This document shows, one piece after another, positions 29,852-42,736 of a stretch of DNA of 64,000 nt. The stretch is from Ficedula albicollis (lineage: Eukaryota > Chordata > Aves > Passeriformes > Muscicapidae), in assembly GCF_000247815.1 (NCBI RefSeq), contig NC_021680.1, positions 248,001-312,000 of the forward strand, written 5' to 3'. Both the position numbers and the translations under genes were made by a program. Within the stretch, counting starts at the first letter, position 1. Each line of letters opens with the position of its first letter. Below the pieces are notes generated by a model, which was given only the letters and a program-made list of their open reading frames with translations, searched no databases and was not told where the DNA came from.

Positions 29852-30113
29852 TAATGGACAGCCCAAAGAGTCTGGTAACTGACCAAGTGACAGAGGACTC
29901 AGCCACCATCTCCTGGGACAGGGTCCAAGCTCCTGTAGACAGGTACGTGGTGAGCTGCACGTCTGCTGGTGGGCACACCAAGGAAACACGTGGGGAAAGA
30001 CAGGAGCATTACCACCCTTCCAAGACTGAAGCCAGGCATGAAGTTCACCATCCATCTCTGGGCAGATCTGGGGAGCAAGCAGAGTAAGAAGGCAGGCACT
30101 GACACTCCGACAG
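29852..30113 (+). pseudogene. TNN: Decayed tenascin fibronectin III exon B
   Basis: 262 bases between TTTCATAG and GTAGTG, one more than the 261 of exon A. The first part reads SPKSLVTDQVTEDSATISWDR and continues DRYVVSCTSAGG. The frame then shifts near 29989, and the domain resumes one frame over as VGKDRSITTLPRLKPGMKFT with IHLWADLG, the usual repeat end. This fits a single-base insertion; a sequencing error at this one site cannot be excluded. Confidence 0.75.
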
Positions 30114-33100
30114 GTAGTGTGGGCAGAAGGGAAAGGAAATGTGGTGGAAATTGTGTATCAACACAGGTAGGCATCTGGAACAACCACAAAGCCATGGCTG
30201 AAATGCAAAGAGTAGATTTATTTCAGTATTTTACTAATTGGAGGATCCCAAAGCAACAGCTGGGCAGAGACACACAGGCAGGTACACCGGCACCATTAGG
30301 CTCAGTCTCATTTTTCAGGGGTCCACGCACATGTAGTTTACTTGAGCTTTAATCTCCTCTCTTCCAAAACAGGGAGCGTAAGTCCATGACAGTGCCTTCA
30401 AGTCTCTCCAAACACCAACGTTATCTCTGCACAGAAATTCTACTTCTCAAAACAGACAGAGGATAAACAGCAGTAGGCATAATATGTGAGGTTTCCCACA
30501 CTGTTACTCTTCAGGCCTGGGCATTCCCAGCTGCAAGGTCACTGAATGTACCATCCTTCTCACCATTATTCCACTTTTAACCTTTTCCTCTCAACAGAAA
30601 GATCCTGCTGTCTTGTTATTTTATGATTTATGAGTACTTTTTGCATTGCTGCACAATGCCCCACTTAAATAATTAAATTTAGTAATTTAAATACATGCAT
30701 ACAGACTTACCCACAACAGACTGCTGCTATAGATGATTATAGAAGAGGCAGATGTCATAATGCAAGTGATGGCAGCTGAAGCATGCAGTGCTTTATGTGC
30801 TGCTATCTAGCCTAACAATAGCAGGTTTAACCACCAAAATGAAACCATTTTAGAAGTGAGGACAGTTAAAAATAATGGCCTGCCATTTGACTTGTGACCT
30901 TAGACCAGTCCTAGGAGACTGCTAAGCAGGTTTAAATCTATTTTGTTCAGTTAGCCATAAGGACTGTGATGTACTGGGAACATCTGGGGGTTACTCAATA
31001 TCCATTGAACCTTGCTAATGTAATTTTTCTACTTTAGGAATTAATTTGATGTGAGATAGAACAGTTGAAGCTTGGATTTAGGGCAAGATGCCAGAGAGTT
31101 CCCCAGTGCTTACAGAGATCAAAGGTAGCTGATGGGGACAAATCTTGAGGCTATAAAAGGCTGAACCAATCTGAAACCAGAAATTCAAGGAGAATTTCAG
31201 CAATTGAATTTTTTTTTTCTTGAACAAGCATGAAAGTGGAGGCACCTGGAAGTTTTGCATGAAGTGAAACTGCAGAGAAGTAATCCATTTAAAGTTAGTA
31301 GTGATAATTTGAAAATATCTGCACAAAAACATATAATACCTCTGCTAAAATAATACAACTTCTGAGGAAAAAAAGAATGCATTTTCTCACTCAAGGTGCT
31401 GGCTAATTACTTCCTAGCATTAAAATTGGCTGTGGCAGGGAGCTGCCTGTGGTGGCCCCCTGCACCCATGGGAGCTGCCAGCTGACCTTTAAGGGCAATC
31501 AATGCTGTGAGACTGCAGTCTCTGAGGCTGCCCTTCCCATCCCTTGCTTCTTAGGATGGATTTGGTACCTCTTAGCTCCCTCTTCTGTCCAGCTGGAGAT
31601 ACATATGTAGTGTATTTGTCTGAGGAGGTTTCTGGGTTGTTTCAATTAAAGTAATTGTTTCGTGCTCTCCCAAATGAAGCACAAATTCATTAGACAATGG
31701 ACTACTGCTTAACTCATGAGCCTGGTGTAAGGTGGTCTTGGCTGTAATGAATAGACAGGTTTTAAACAACATGGGCTGTGAACTATAGCACTACTGCCCC
31801 TGCTTTTATATTTGGTGTTTTGATTTCTTCCTCTCCCTTTTTATCTTTTTTAAGCAGTAACACTGTGAATGAGGAGTGCAGCATTTCCTGGGAGGAGCCA
31901 GCCTGCTTGACTCTTCTCTTTTATCTAAGACAGACAAAGCACAGCCTTGTGTTTTTCTGTGGCCTTTTTGCGAATGCATTATTTCACTGATGTGTTAAAA
32001 TTTTTGTTATGCTTATCCTCATAGCATTCTTCAAGGCCTGGGAAGTTTTGTAGCCTGGTTTATACAGAAAAGACAGACAGCAATGTGCCAATAGTCCTCC
32101 AGGTAGATTTGTGGAAGAACAGGGAATTGAAATAAATTATTAATTTATAGTTTGATAGAAACTCAGGTGTACTTCAGGGCTAGAATACTCTTCCTTGGAG
32201 ACCAGTACTGCCCAACAAGGACCTCCTCTGTACAATTTGGAAAGCTAGTAAAACCTTAATCATCAAATAGTTTCCTTAAGATGTTCCCAAAATATATAGA
32301 CTATAGCAAGCACAGGATGAAGATTAGGGAGAAGCTGCTTCCAGTTTGCTACTTTCAACACAGATTTTAAAATTTGATTTATCTTGAGGGAAACACTGCA
32401 GCCCCCTTGCTGGCACCTCATAAGACTTTTTGACAACTGGTGTTGACTGGCATTGCATTGAAATAATTCTGTTCTTCTCCTTGTGCTGACCCTTGGCAGT
32501 CTGACTCAGGAAAAGTCTGGCCAAGTCTTTGATGCCAGTGAAGGAGCTGGTATCCCATATGCAGCACAGACTGAATTGTAGAGCTCTGGGTTTCTTTGTA
32601 TTCCTGCATTTACTGAAGAAGACTGAACCCTGACAGCAACAAAGCCTGTGAAGTCATTCTTCCTCGGTAGTAGGGGAACAGCGGGTAGAGGCTCTCAGCA
32701 GGCCACATTAGAGCTGTGCTCCAGGACTGGGACACAGAGCCTGTGAGTGCTCCTCAGAGATGAGCCTGATGGAGACTCCGCAGGCAGACCTGTGAGGAGT
32801 CCTGGACACTACACAGTTGGGAACATCCCAAAACAGATCCATAGAAGGCTTGCAGTGTTTGGTCTAGGCTTCTGCTGCTTGCTAGCTGTGAAGACCACTG
32901 ATTGACTTTCAGGCAACTGCAGTTCAGCCCAAGATCTGCACTGCAGTTTGTGTCTTTCATTTATGCAGTGGTGTAGTAGGGCTTCCTCTGCCACAGAAGA
33001 GCTTCTCTGTTCTATCAGCTGGTGCAATAGCTCAGGGCTCCTTCCCCCCTTACAGGAATCTGCTAATTGATGAGATAACCCAAAGCCACCTGTCCTGTAG

Positions 33101-33750
33101 TGAGTTGTCTCTGGTACCAGGGAGGTAGAAGTTCCAGCTGACCATAAACATCTTGCCTTGAGAGCAGATTGAAGAGAAATAAACCCTTGAATTTCTGATT
33201 GACAGACACTTCACTTTACAAACTAAAGCTACATGAAACTTTCACTTCAAGGAGAAGTCTTTTGCACATTCATTGGAAATGTATGGGGAACCTCTCCTCA
33301 AGGTTTGGCACCCTGGCCCTGAGTTACTCTTCTGGAAGTTGAGTGAAGGGAGTATGTATACTATATCATCAGTTGGTGGTGAACTATGTTGACTCCTAAT
33401 CTGTACTATTTCTTTGCTAGCTATAATACAGGTACCTTTATGTTGTGCACTGTTTTATGTAAATCTACTAGTAGTTCTTTGTTTTAACCTGTGTAGTAAG
33501 TAACTCTGTTTAAGGCCTTTTGTCTGTTAATCTTCTGGTCTATTCAATAAATTACTCATTTATCCTAGACCTGATTTGCCATTTTTAAGAACTTGTGAGC
33601 CAAGGCAGTTTAGGTACAGGTCACCTGAGTTTAAGCTGCTGCCAAAAATCTGAACCTGAGGCAGGGCTTGTCTAATGCTTTCACTTGATCCATAACAAAT
33701 GGGAGTTGACTTTTCTTTTAGCATAGAGATTGATCCTCCCAAGAACCTCC
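30114..33750. other. No intact gene seen
   Basis: No intact exon recognised. A weak fibronectin-like phrase (TVNEECSISWEEPA) follows a good polypyrimidine-AG at 31858 but degenerates at once. Confidence 0.45.
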
Positions 33751-33751
33751 A

Positions 33752-33835
33752 TGTTGACGGTGGGCACACAGCTGACACCAAAGATGATGGCAAGCATCAG
33801 CCCTTTATTATCCTACAGTAAAACTTTCATACCTT
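33752..33835 (-). mobile_element. Partial LTR end, duplicate of the adjacent element
   Basis: TTGACGGTGGGCACACAGC, GACACCAAAGATGATGGCAA and CTTTATTATCC closely parallel the start of the element at 33844. This is an extra R/U5-like copy about 92 bases away. Confidence 0.6.
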
Positions 33836-33843
33836 TCCCCTGA

Positions 33844-34300
33844 TTGACAGTGGGCTCAAATGACTGACACCAAAGACGGTGGCAAGCATTAGTCCTTTAT
33901 TATCCCCCTCAGTAAGACTTTTGTACATTTCCTCTGCAAATTCACAGAGGCAACACCACACAACACTGACTCATTCTCTCTTCCCTCATGTGAGGGGCTA
34001 AGCCACTCTTTTATAACACACATCCTTTTTGGACATAGCTGCAGCCTATCAAGGGCAAGGCTGCTTCTGCTCCTTGGTAGGTGGTTCAGCTGCAGCTGAG
34101 GGGCAGGGTTGCCTACAGCACCATCTCTGTTCTCTTACAATCCATTCTCCCACTCCATGCATCAGGTGTGACTCATTCCAAGCGTAGTTACCTGGACTCC
34201 TCCCGCAGCACAGATTGATGGCTGTTCTCTGACCTACCAGGGTGAAGATGGTACAAGCAAAGTACAGTGAATTCCCTGAATTCCTCAAGCCTGTAGACCC
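33844..34300 (-). mobile_element. Probable endogenous retrovirus LTR
   Basis: On the minus strand, TTATAAAAGAGTGG near 34005-34015 could be a TATA box. GGATAATAAAGG near 33897-33906 could be the polyadenylation signal, and the sequence ends ...CTGTCA at 33844. The upper boundary is uncertain. No retroviral genes were seen. Confidence 0.45.
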
Positions 34301-35012
34301 CACTGAAATTACTCCTGTGATTATGGGCTCTGCCAGCTGGAACTTGTGGGTATGTGGACCACAGAAATTTTGAACGAAATCTATCCTATCTGTGACCCAG
34401 GGAGGGAGAGCTCAAGGATGGCAATATGCTGCTGTTGTGAGTAGAAGGTGTGGAGGGACTTAATGACAGTGGAATCCTCTTCCCAAAAGATCTTCAGGTG
34501 CAGAAAACATGGTTGCCTCTTCACTTAGAATAAGTTGTTATTACAGGAACTATTATTACAGGAAGGGCAGCACTCAACAGGGTCAGGGTGTCCTTGGTGT
34601 CCTAGGAGTTTTTCTTGAGACCTTGCTCCCAGTCTTCCCTCTGAGGAGATGGACTTCATGTTTCAAGGATGCAGGGTGAATTTGCCTATCTGAACTTTAC
34701 AAGAAAAGCTGGGGCTTGAGGCACTGTGATCCAGAAAAGCTAAATGCTGTTCTGAGTTGTTCAGCAAACAACTGTTTGTGCTGGAAGGGCTGGACCAAGT
34801 AGTGAGGTTCACTCTGTGATGGCCTACAAGGGAGATCACCAGAGCAGAAGGACAGAGCATAGCTTCTCAACAGGTAGGAACTGGCCTTGGATGTTGCATT
34901 TTTTCTATGTGCTCTGCAGCTGTTGTGCATTGCAGCAGAGATCAAAGAGTTTGTGTCCTACAGATGCACAGGGAAACTGTGACCATAAGCAAACCAATTA
35001 GCAAATCAATGG

Positions 35013-35293
35013 TGTTACTGCTGGCTGGGTGTCCATTCTAAGCCACACCACCTGGGGAATACAATGTGACTAGCTATATCCCATCCTTTCTCTCTCTCAC
35101 CCTCTCCCTACTTCATTTCCTTTTATCTCTCTCTCTCTCTCTCTCTCTCTCTTGCCAAACTTAATTATTAGCACACAATAAACTGAATTACTGCTTTCTG
35201 CTAAACAAACCTGAGTCTCTTGCCTTTTGTCTTTTGCACCCTGGGGTCGAACGAACCGTCACGACTCCCGCTCGGGTTGAGCAGATCGTGACA
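35013..35293 (+). mobile_element. Probable solo LTR
   Basis: Starts TGTTACTG and ends GATCGTGACA, giving short imperfect inverted termini. AATAAA lies at 35177-35182, about 110 bases before the end. A CT microsatellite (about 35128-35152) sits inside. No clear target duplication and no internal retroviral genes were seen. Confidence 0.5.
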
Positions 35294-36017
35294 CTGTTCC
35301 ATCTGCTGCCTTCTGCTTTTTCATCAGCAGCGTGGCAGGTAGTGTTGTTGAAATGGTAACACTTGTCATCCACCTCTAAAATGAACATCTCTTGGAATTA
35401 AAGTGATCCTGCGTGCCCCAGTGCATGGTTTCACATTTGACTGCTTTTTATTTCTATTTTTTTTTTTTTCCCTCACAGCCATAAAGGTGAGGTTTATTTT
35501 CTTTCCAGCCAGGGAAAAGCATGAGCTAAACAAATACTGCTTGCTCAAAGTCTTCCTTGTCTGACCACACTGGGACATGGTTGTCCCATGTCTTACTGGC
35601 CTTTTCTATCGCAGCACTAAGCTGAGTAATACATTTTAAAGAATCCTTCCCAGACTTTGGAGAAAGTAATAAAATCGCAAATAAAGGAGGTCTTAAAATA
35701 TTTCAGTCTTCTTTGCTTTGGTGGTAGAATTATTTTTCTTCCTATTTAAGCATTTTGCACAAAGTGGAAGCATTACGCAGGCCTGGAGTGGGACTGTGCA
35801 GATTAGGTCTTTGGAGTCTCTCCAAAAAGGGATGGGGACTGTGCTCTCTTTGTGACTTAACTCTGTGAAACACTTATCTGATCTGTGCTTGCTAGGACCT
35901 GGCTGACAAGAGCCAGCTAGAGGGTTGTCTCTCAAAGGTGAGGACTAAATTGTTCATCATACTTTCAGGGCTGTGCCTCTATGGTGGGCAGGTGGGCAGA
36001 GACTCATCTGAGCTGCG

Positions 36018-36161
36018 TTAAGATATCCAAGCCCTGGTTTGGGGGAAGGAGGAGACCAATGATGAGAGGAGTAGAAAGGAAAATGGCACATTAAGATATC
36101 CAAGCCTGGTTTGGGGGAAGGAGGAGACTAATGATGAGAGGAGTAGAAAGGAAAATGGCAC
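36018..36161. repeat. 73-bp tandem duplication
   Basis: Copies start at 36018 and 36091 (TTAAGATATCCAAGCC). They differ by one indel and one substitution (GACCAAT versus GACTAAT). Confidence 0.9.
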
Positions 36162-36639
36162 TTGAAGTGTTTTGCAGGCTCTGTGCTAAGAGCATGAGAG
36201 AAGGACATGGGAAAGCAATGAGGGCTCTTTACTATGAAGTGTTTTCTCCCTGTTGCCCACTTGGTCTGTAGGCAAGGGCAGATTTCAATTTTCAGTTAAA
36301 GGGCTCAGTGAAGTCATCAGAAAGGTGACTCCTTCAAGAAGGTGAGAGGGAGAGGAGAACTAGTCTCACACACAGCCACTATAAAAGTAAGTGTATGCTC
36401 TAAAAACAGCAGGCATAATTATTACCTGTGACTTTTTCCTGTGCAGCAGCAAAACAATCCCATCCTAAAGTTGAATCCCACCTGGGAGCAGGGAATATTC
36501 TCTTAAGCAGTATGAGCTTTGTTTTTGAGCTAAAGGCAAATGGGCACCTTATTTGCAGTTTCTGAGGAGGGTCTATCTGTCATTCCTAATGTGCATCTCT
36601 GACCAGGAAGGGCAAAGCTGACAGCTGCTGGAAAACCAT

Positions 36640-36860
36640 TGCAGAAAGTCAGTATCCCCGAACAGCCACAGGATGGCATTGTCTCTTCATGCAGGAGAGA
36701 CTTCCCAATATTCAGCTGGCCTCTACGAAAGGACCTTTTTGGGGTTAACTAGAGTCTGTGCTACAGCCTGGGTGGCTGGGACTGCTCAGATAATGCAGTT
36801 TGTTTGCCTTGAGGAACTGGCTGGTCTGGTTTTGAGGCTCAGGATGGCTGGGGTAGTGCC
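36640..36860 (+). pseudogene. TNN: Possible TNN fibrinogen-domain exon relic
   Basis: The stretch reads SQYSAGLYERT near 36700-36735 and, after disrupted sequence, an MQFVC-like phrase near 36795. The phrases recall the SAGLY opening and the MQVYCDM step of tenascin fibrinogen-like globes. A GGCTGGTCTGG stretch could be the remnant of the GGW motif. Frames do not agree along its length. The match is by eye and weak. Confidence 0.35.
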
Positions 36861-36959
36861 ATAAAAGTGTCACACCCCTTTACTACCCTTGTTTTGCTAT
36901 AATGTGCGGGCCTGTAACAATGATGCTAGAGGGCCAATACATTTTCAAACCTCTGCCTT

Positions 36960-38126
36960 GCTCTATCACTTAAAAGTCTTATTTGCAACACACCCAGGGC
37001 AGAATTTGAATCCCAGAAGGATCCTCACTACTGTGACATCACTGTATTGAGGATTGTCCTGTAGCTGGGTCATACCAGCCAGAACCCGTCTGTTGCAATA
37101 TATCTGCTGTTTCTGAGATCCCAGAGAAACATTGCTGTATTCACCCAGGAAGAGGAGGAAGAGGATGCCTCTTCCCAAAGACACTGCATTTCTGTATTGC
37201 TGTGATTTGGTGAGAAGCCTGAAGTGTCTTACTGCACTGGACACTTGCTTGGAAAGCAGTGCTATTACTTTTGGCCACTGTATGCTTTGTTGGTGAATAA
37301 ATAGTGGAATGGCCAGTGAGGATCCAATTCTTCTGTTATAGAGGGATTTAATGGGCATTTTTGCTTCCCTTCAATCTTTACACTGCTCCAGGATGCTAAA
37401 CTTCATCTCAGCCACTGCATATTTCTAACCTAGGACTCTGGAACTATCCTTTCCCCTTGCAGCTAAGGCTACCCAAAATCACCTTGCCCTAAATCCAGTG
37501 TCTAATACCTGGAGAGAGGCAAGAAGTTCCTTTCTTCTCCGGGAAGTGGGCCTCTGCCATTTCTAAGCTGCTCATCACTGCGGTCTGCACTCCTCTTTCA
37601 CCAGCCTCTTCCGGTGGAAATAAGCTTGCCCCAGCTTTGCAGGCAAGCGTCAGCTTGGTGCCTCATCTGGCTGAGAAGCAGGTTTTATTTTCTGCCCTCA
37701 TGGAGGCAGAGTTCCATGGTGTAGGATTTGGAAAGGCTCTGCCCAGCAAGCTGCAGAGGCCAAGAAGTACTTGTCTGATCAAAACCAACTGGGGTTAATT
37801 AGTCTGTGCTGATGATCCTCTGTAAGAAAAAAGAACACTGCAGCCCACCTCCCACAGCACAAACACACCTTTTTTTCTTCCCACTATTTCTTGCCCTTGG
37901 GTAGAGTAGCTTGGCTGTGCTCATTAATAAAGCAAGGCCATTAACCTCATTAAGTTAAGCTGTTTCTTTAAGAAAACATCTCTAAACTGCACAGCTGGCT
38001 GCAGGCAGACTGCACAGCCTCTGCTGCTGAGCTCTCCCTGTCTCTTATCTAGAGCTAGGACACAGGTACAAGAAAGAAAATGAACAAGAGATTGAGATAC
38101 AGTGTTTGTTTGCAGTTCAAGAGTCA
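36960..38126. other. No gene seen
   Basis: No recognised exon or repeat between the presumed TNN relic and the KIAA0040 3' UTR. Confidence 0.5.
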
Positions 38127-40903
38127 TTTATTTTTGGTTTTAAAAAAGATTGCACAAAATCTGTTTTGTTCCCTGTTGCATGGACGTGTTCAGGAAAACG
38201 GAAGGCTGACACTGAAATGCAGATGCAGGAGGCAGGGCTGGGGTGTCTGCAGAGCAGGGACTGTGCAGTGGACTTTCTGCACTGTGCATCTCTGCCCCTT
38301 GGTAATGCGGGAGCTGCAGGGTTGCTGCTGCCCAGCTGGTGTGTAACAGGTTCTAGTGCACCTCAAGCTGTTGCTGCTCTTTTGCTTTTTCCCCCGGAAG
38401 CAGCCGATGCAGTGCATGGTTTGGCTCAAGCAGCATACACCACGGAAGCCAGTCCCCATGTTTTAGGGAGCGCAGAGGCTCAGACTGGTTGGATGATCAG
38501 GGTAGGGTTGTAGCCTGGTCCCTCTCTGCCCAACCCAAGGGTGGTTTGAATGATTTTGGGGAGCTCTTGAAATTCAGATCTAGCTCTGAACTCCCCAAGC
38601 CTGGATTTGGAGATGTGTGTGATACAATGCTCACATTTTCCTAGCCGTTCTCTGGTTCTTGCAGGAATTGAATGCCCTCACCTGAAGAGTTACTTGCTAT
38701 GCTTTTTGCAGAAAAGCCTCCCTGCAGGAAGCCCTACAAAGCCTGGCACCTCCATACCAGGTAGGCTGTACTCTGACAGTGCTCGCTGCCTCCATGCCCT
38801 GCTAGCTTGGCTGAGCCTCTGGCCTCCCATCATGTTCCCTTTACTCTGATATTTTTTTGGTTCCCCCAAGCAGCACCACCCTGCCTCCAGGGCTGCTCAT
38901 GCCTCTGGATCACAGCACCTGCATGGGGCTCCTTTGGCCACCCTGTGAGTGTGGAGGCAGGAGGGCTGAGAAAAGTACCTGGATGGGGAAAGGAGGGAAT
39001 GAAGAAGGAATAATAAAAGTGAAGTGCTAGTTCTCAAAGATCTTGGCTAGGAGCTTGGGATAGAGATCACAAGTGAAGTGCTAGTTCTCCAGATCTTGGC
39101 TAGGAGCTTGGGATAGAGATCAGAGCTATTTCTGGGTTTCCTAGCACAGCATGTGGCAAATCCGAATTTTTATACCATTATATGTTGCTTCCTGTTTTGG
39201 AGCAGAAGGAGTCAGTAATTTCAATTGTGACAAAGCAAACTGGAAAATAAGGCACATATGGGGTCAATTTAAATGGCTGTGTGAGGAGGAGCCCAGCCTC
39301 ACGGCTGTTCCCAACACAGCCACACGCAGCCAGACCCTATGGCATGATGTCTCCATCATATGTCTGCTTGCATCGGACAAAAGAGGCTGTGCTGGGACCG
39401 GGTGGCACAAGCAGCTGCTTCCAGCCAGTGGCTTTGTCCTCCAAGTGAGGGGAAGGTGGCATCACCCTTGCCTGGGCTGGAAGCACCTGTGCCCAGCAGC
39501 TCTGTCCAGGCTTGCCCACCTGGGTTTTGCTGCTTATTCCACAGATGTCTGTCTCTGGCTGGCAGCTCTGGTCTGCTCCAGCAGCTTAAGAACTGGAAGA
39601 GAAGACATCCAGTGTACAGACAGGGCAAAACCCAGACGTGATGAGGCTTCTCATCACACACATGCATCCCTCAATGCTAAAAGACATGGGGGAGACAGAA
39701 CCTGGTGGGGCTGAGAGTGGGGAGCAGAGGAGACCCCCCCAGCTCAAGGGATATAGGATAGGAACACAAGCCAGAGCAGGGCAGGTGGGAAATAGAGCAG
39801 GAGAGAGAGCTGTGTCTGGTCCTGTTAGCTGCTGGCATCAGCTGGGGCAGCACATGCTTATGGGTCTGTGTCTGACCATGGCACGAGGGCGGCAGGGAGA
39901 GGTGATGGCTGAGTGTGCCAGGAAACCATGTCTGCTGCTTCAATACTGCTTCCATGTGCCTGGCTCCACTCCAGAGGGGCCTCTGGTCCTGCTCTTCTTT
40001 AGTAGTCATTCAGTAAATAACTCTAATGCCTGTAGCAAAGCTCTTACACAGCCTCAGGCTGTGTTTCTGCTCTTGCAGTAGCATGGTGGACTCTTTAATG
40101 TGTATAAAACAGTCTTTCAAGGAATGTGTTTTCTTAAGTGCTGGTGCAAAAGGGCTGGTTTGGCAGCCTCCTCTCTCCTTCCTGCCTCTAGCCTATGTGG
40201 TAAGGTGTCCTTCTGCTGTGCTGCCTTAGGATGGTGCCTGAGGTCTCCAAGGTTGGGCTGAGAGCATCTAGCTTCAGTCACTTTAGCCAAGTGCCTTTGG
40301 TTTGGTAGCCTGGGAGATGGCACACCTTTGAGCTGTGGGGTAACTCGACTTTGTTTGTGTCTTCAAAGGGAGCTGGATTTGGACGGAGCCTAGACAGTGA
40401 AGCTGTGTCATCTCCATGGCAGGGCAAGCAAACAAGGTGTGTCTGTGCCTGCTTCACTCACAGCTGTCTATGTTGTGCAGGGGGAGCATGCAGGTGGCTT
40501 GGTCTTTGGGTGAATGCTGTTCTGAGCACCTTTGTCTGTGCCCCAGCGTGTGTGCTGCAGGTGAGTGGAGAAGGAGAGCCTCGCGCCCCCTTTGCTGTGT
40601 GCCAGCCCCACGTGTGTGCGCTGTGCTCGTGGCAGGAGGTACGTAGGACCCGCTGGCAGGTCACCCTTGTGTTGCACCCGTCCTTTGCAGGAGTCTCTGC
40701 CCCGGGGCATACTGTTATGGGGGGGGAAAAGAGGCTTGCACAACCTGTACCTGACCACCTTGTTTTCTGTTGGCCCTGGGCTCAGCCTCTGTTGAAAACC
40801 ACCACAAGTGGCAGCAGCTTTGGTATCTCCTCACCCCTCCTGGTCCACAGGTGAAAGGAATGGTGGCATCTCAGGGGAGAGGACCTGAACACCCTCCTGT
40901 CTG
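38127..40903 (-). other. KIAA0040: Possible KIAA0040 3' UTR
   Basis: A minus-strand AATAAA (plus TTTATT at 38127-38132) is a plausible end, giving a UTR near 2.8 kb. I recall that the mammalian gene has a long 3' UTR. It contains a 54-bp tandem duplication at 39017-39122. The boundary is inferred. Confidence 0.35.
39017..39122. repeat. 54-bp tandem duplication
   Basis: Copies begin at 39017 and 39071 (AAGTGAAGTGCTAGTTCTC) and share GATCTTGGCTAGGAGCTTGG. Nearly identical. Confidence 0.9.
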
Positions 40904-41386
<483 letters not shown>

Positions 41387-41790
41387 TCAGCAGTTTTCTC
41401 CATGGAGCTGCCAGAACAGCCTAAGCCTCAGCAGGGAAGATGTCTCCTGCCTTGGAGAGGCCTGGAGCCATGGGGGATAGACTGTGCTGCCTACTATGTC
41501 CCTTTCAGTTTCTTCATCTGAGAAACACAATATCCTATCTCCTGGGGTTTGTTCTTGATGGTGGGGATGTGTGAGGAGGGCTTTGAGTATCCCGACTTGT
41601 TTTGGAATTTAGCCAAGCACAAATCCTGCCCCTTTGGATTTACACATCAGCTCTAGCTGAGCAGTCACAGCATGGAGCTCTTACTAGTCCTCTGTAGGGC
41701 TTGTTTTGTAGCAGATGAAATATTGTCTGCAGGAGAAGCTTTCCCGTCTAGGAAAGGACTTGCCTGATCTAGGCCAGTGACCACTGGGGA

Positions 41791-41988
41791 CACACAGTAC
41801 TGCCACAGGAGCCAGGACCCCACATGTCACAGGTGGAGGCACATCCCTCCTTATTCCCAGTTGTGGGACATAGTACTGCACAGGAGCCAGGACCCCACAT
41901 GTCACAGGTGCACACAGTACTGCCACAGGAGCCAGGACCCCACATGTCACAGGTGGAGGCACATCCCTCCTTATTCCCAGTTGTGGGA
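41791..41988. repeat. 120-bp tandem duplication with a partial third copy
   Basis: CACACAGTACTGCCACAGG starts copies at 41791 and 41911. A shortened third version (CATAGTACTGCACAGG) lies at about 41868. The shared block is identical over most of its length. Confidence 0.9.
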
Positions 41989-42736
41989 TGGGGTATCTTT
42001 GGCCAGACTGTTTCTCAGGGTCCATGGTCTGGGATGGGCAGCACAGAGGCAGGGTCTGTTCTTGCTGTCCCAGTACCCCAGGCACCACCAGCAGGTTTGG
42101 TGTGGTACTTGTGGCTAAACCACCTGTATTTTGGGTGAGGACTGTGGTCTGTAGGACTCGCAGGTGATGCTCAGTTGGTAGAGGCCAGTGAGCAGCCCTA
42201 CCCACAGCTGCTTCTGTGTACCTTGGGCTGGCCACAAAGGCAGCAGCAGGGGAGGATAAGGGTTGGCTGAGATGGAGGACTTGCTGCTGCTATGCCTCAC
42301 CTGGGAATTGCTCCAAGGGTTCGGGTAGGGCTGAGAAGCATTTCTGAGGCTTGACGTAAGGTTTTTCTCTTCCCTCTGGGAGGGAGAGGTGCTGCTGAAT
42401 GCCAGGGCTCTCAGGGAAGTTTTCCTGCAGGGGCAGGGAGCTGCTGCCTCTGCTCATGTCTTTCTTCCTCTCCTATGGCCAGGCAAAGCATCTGAGTAGA
42501 GCAGGGGCCTTTGTGCTGCAAGTTTGCAGTTCTGGTTCAACACAGGGGTCACTAAATTAGAGGTTGTACAGGTGAAGAGCTGTCAGGGGCACTATCAGGC
42601 TCCAACACCCTATTTCACCCTTGCTCAGCATTTTACAGCAGTGTCTTTACCAGCCTTTGGGATTCAAGCCCCCTGCAGCCTCTTGAGGGAATGCTTAAAT
42701 CCCCATGTGCCTAGGAGGGGAAACTGAGGCACAGTA

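Larger units (their letters stand above)
28422..36860 (+). pseudogene. TNN: TNN (tenascin-N/W) pseudogene remnants
   Basis: Tenascin-N is an extracellular matrix glycoprotein with EGF, fibronectin III and fibrinogen-like domains. Here, in its syntenic position between MRPS14 and KIAA0040 and on the expected strand, two fibronectin III exons survive with damage: three in-frame stops in the first, a one-base insertion in the second. A possible fibrinogen-globe relic lies near 36640-36860. No intact EGF or further fibronectin exon was recognised. Tenascin-W has been described in chicken, so loss would be lineage-specific; this is inference. An alternative is that these are dead extra exons of a gene whose functional copy lies elsewhere. 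Confidence 0.65.

Noticed and set aside
39151..39714. A 187-codon plus-strand frame
   Set aside because: It overlaps the presumed KIAA0040 3' UTR and has no recognisable domain; likely chance.
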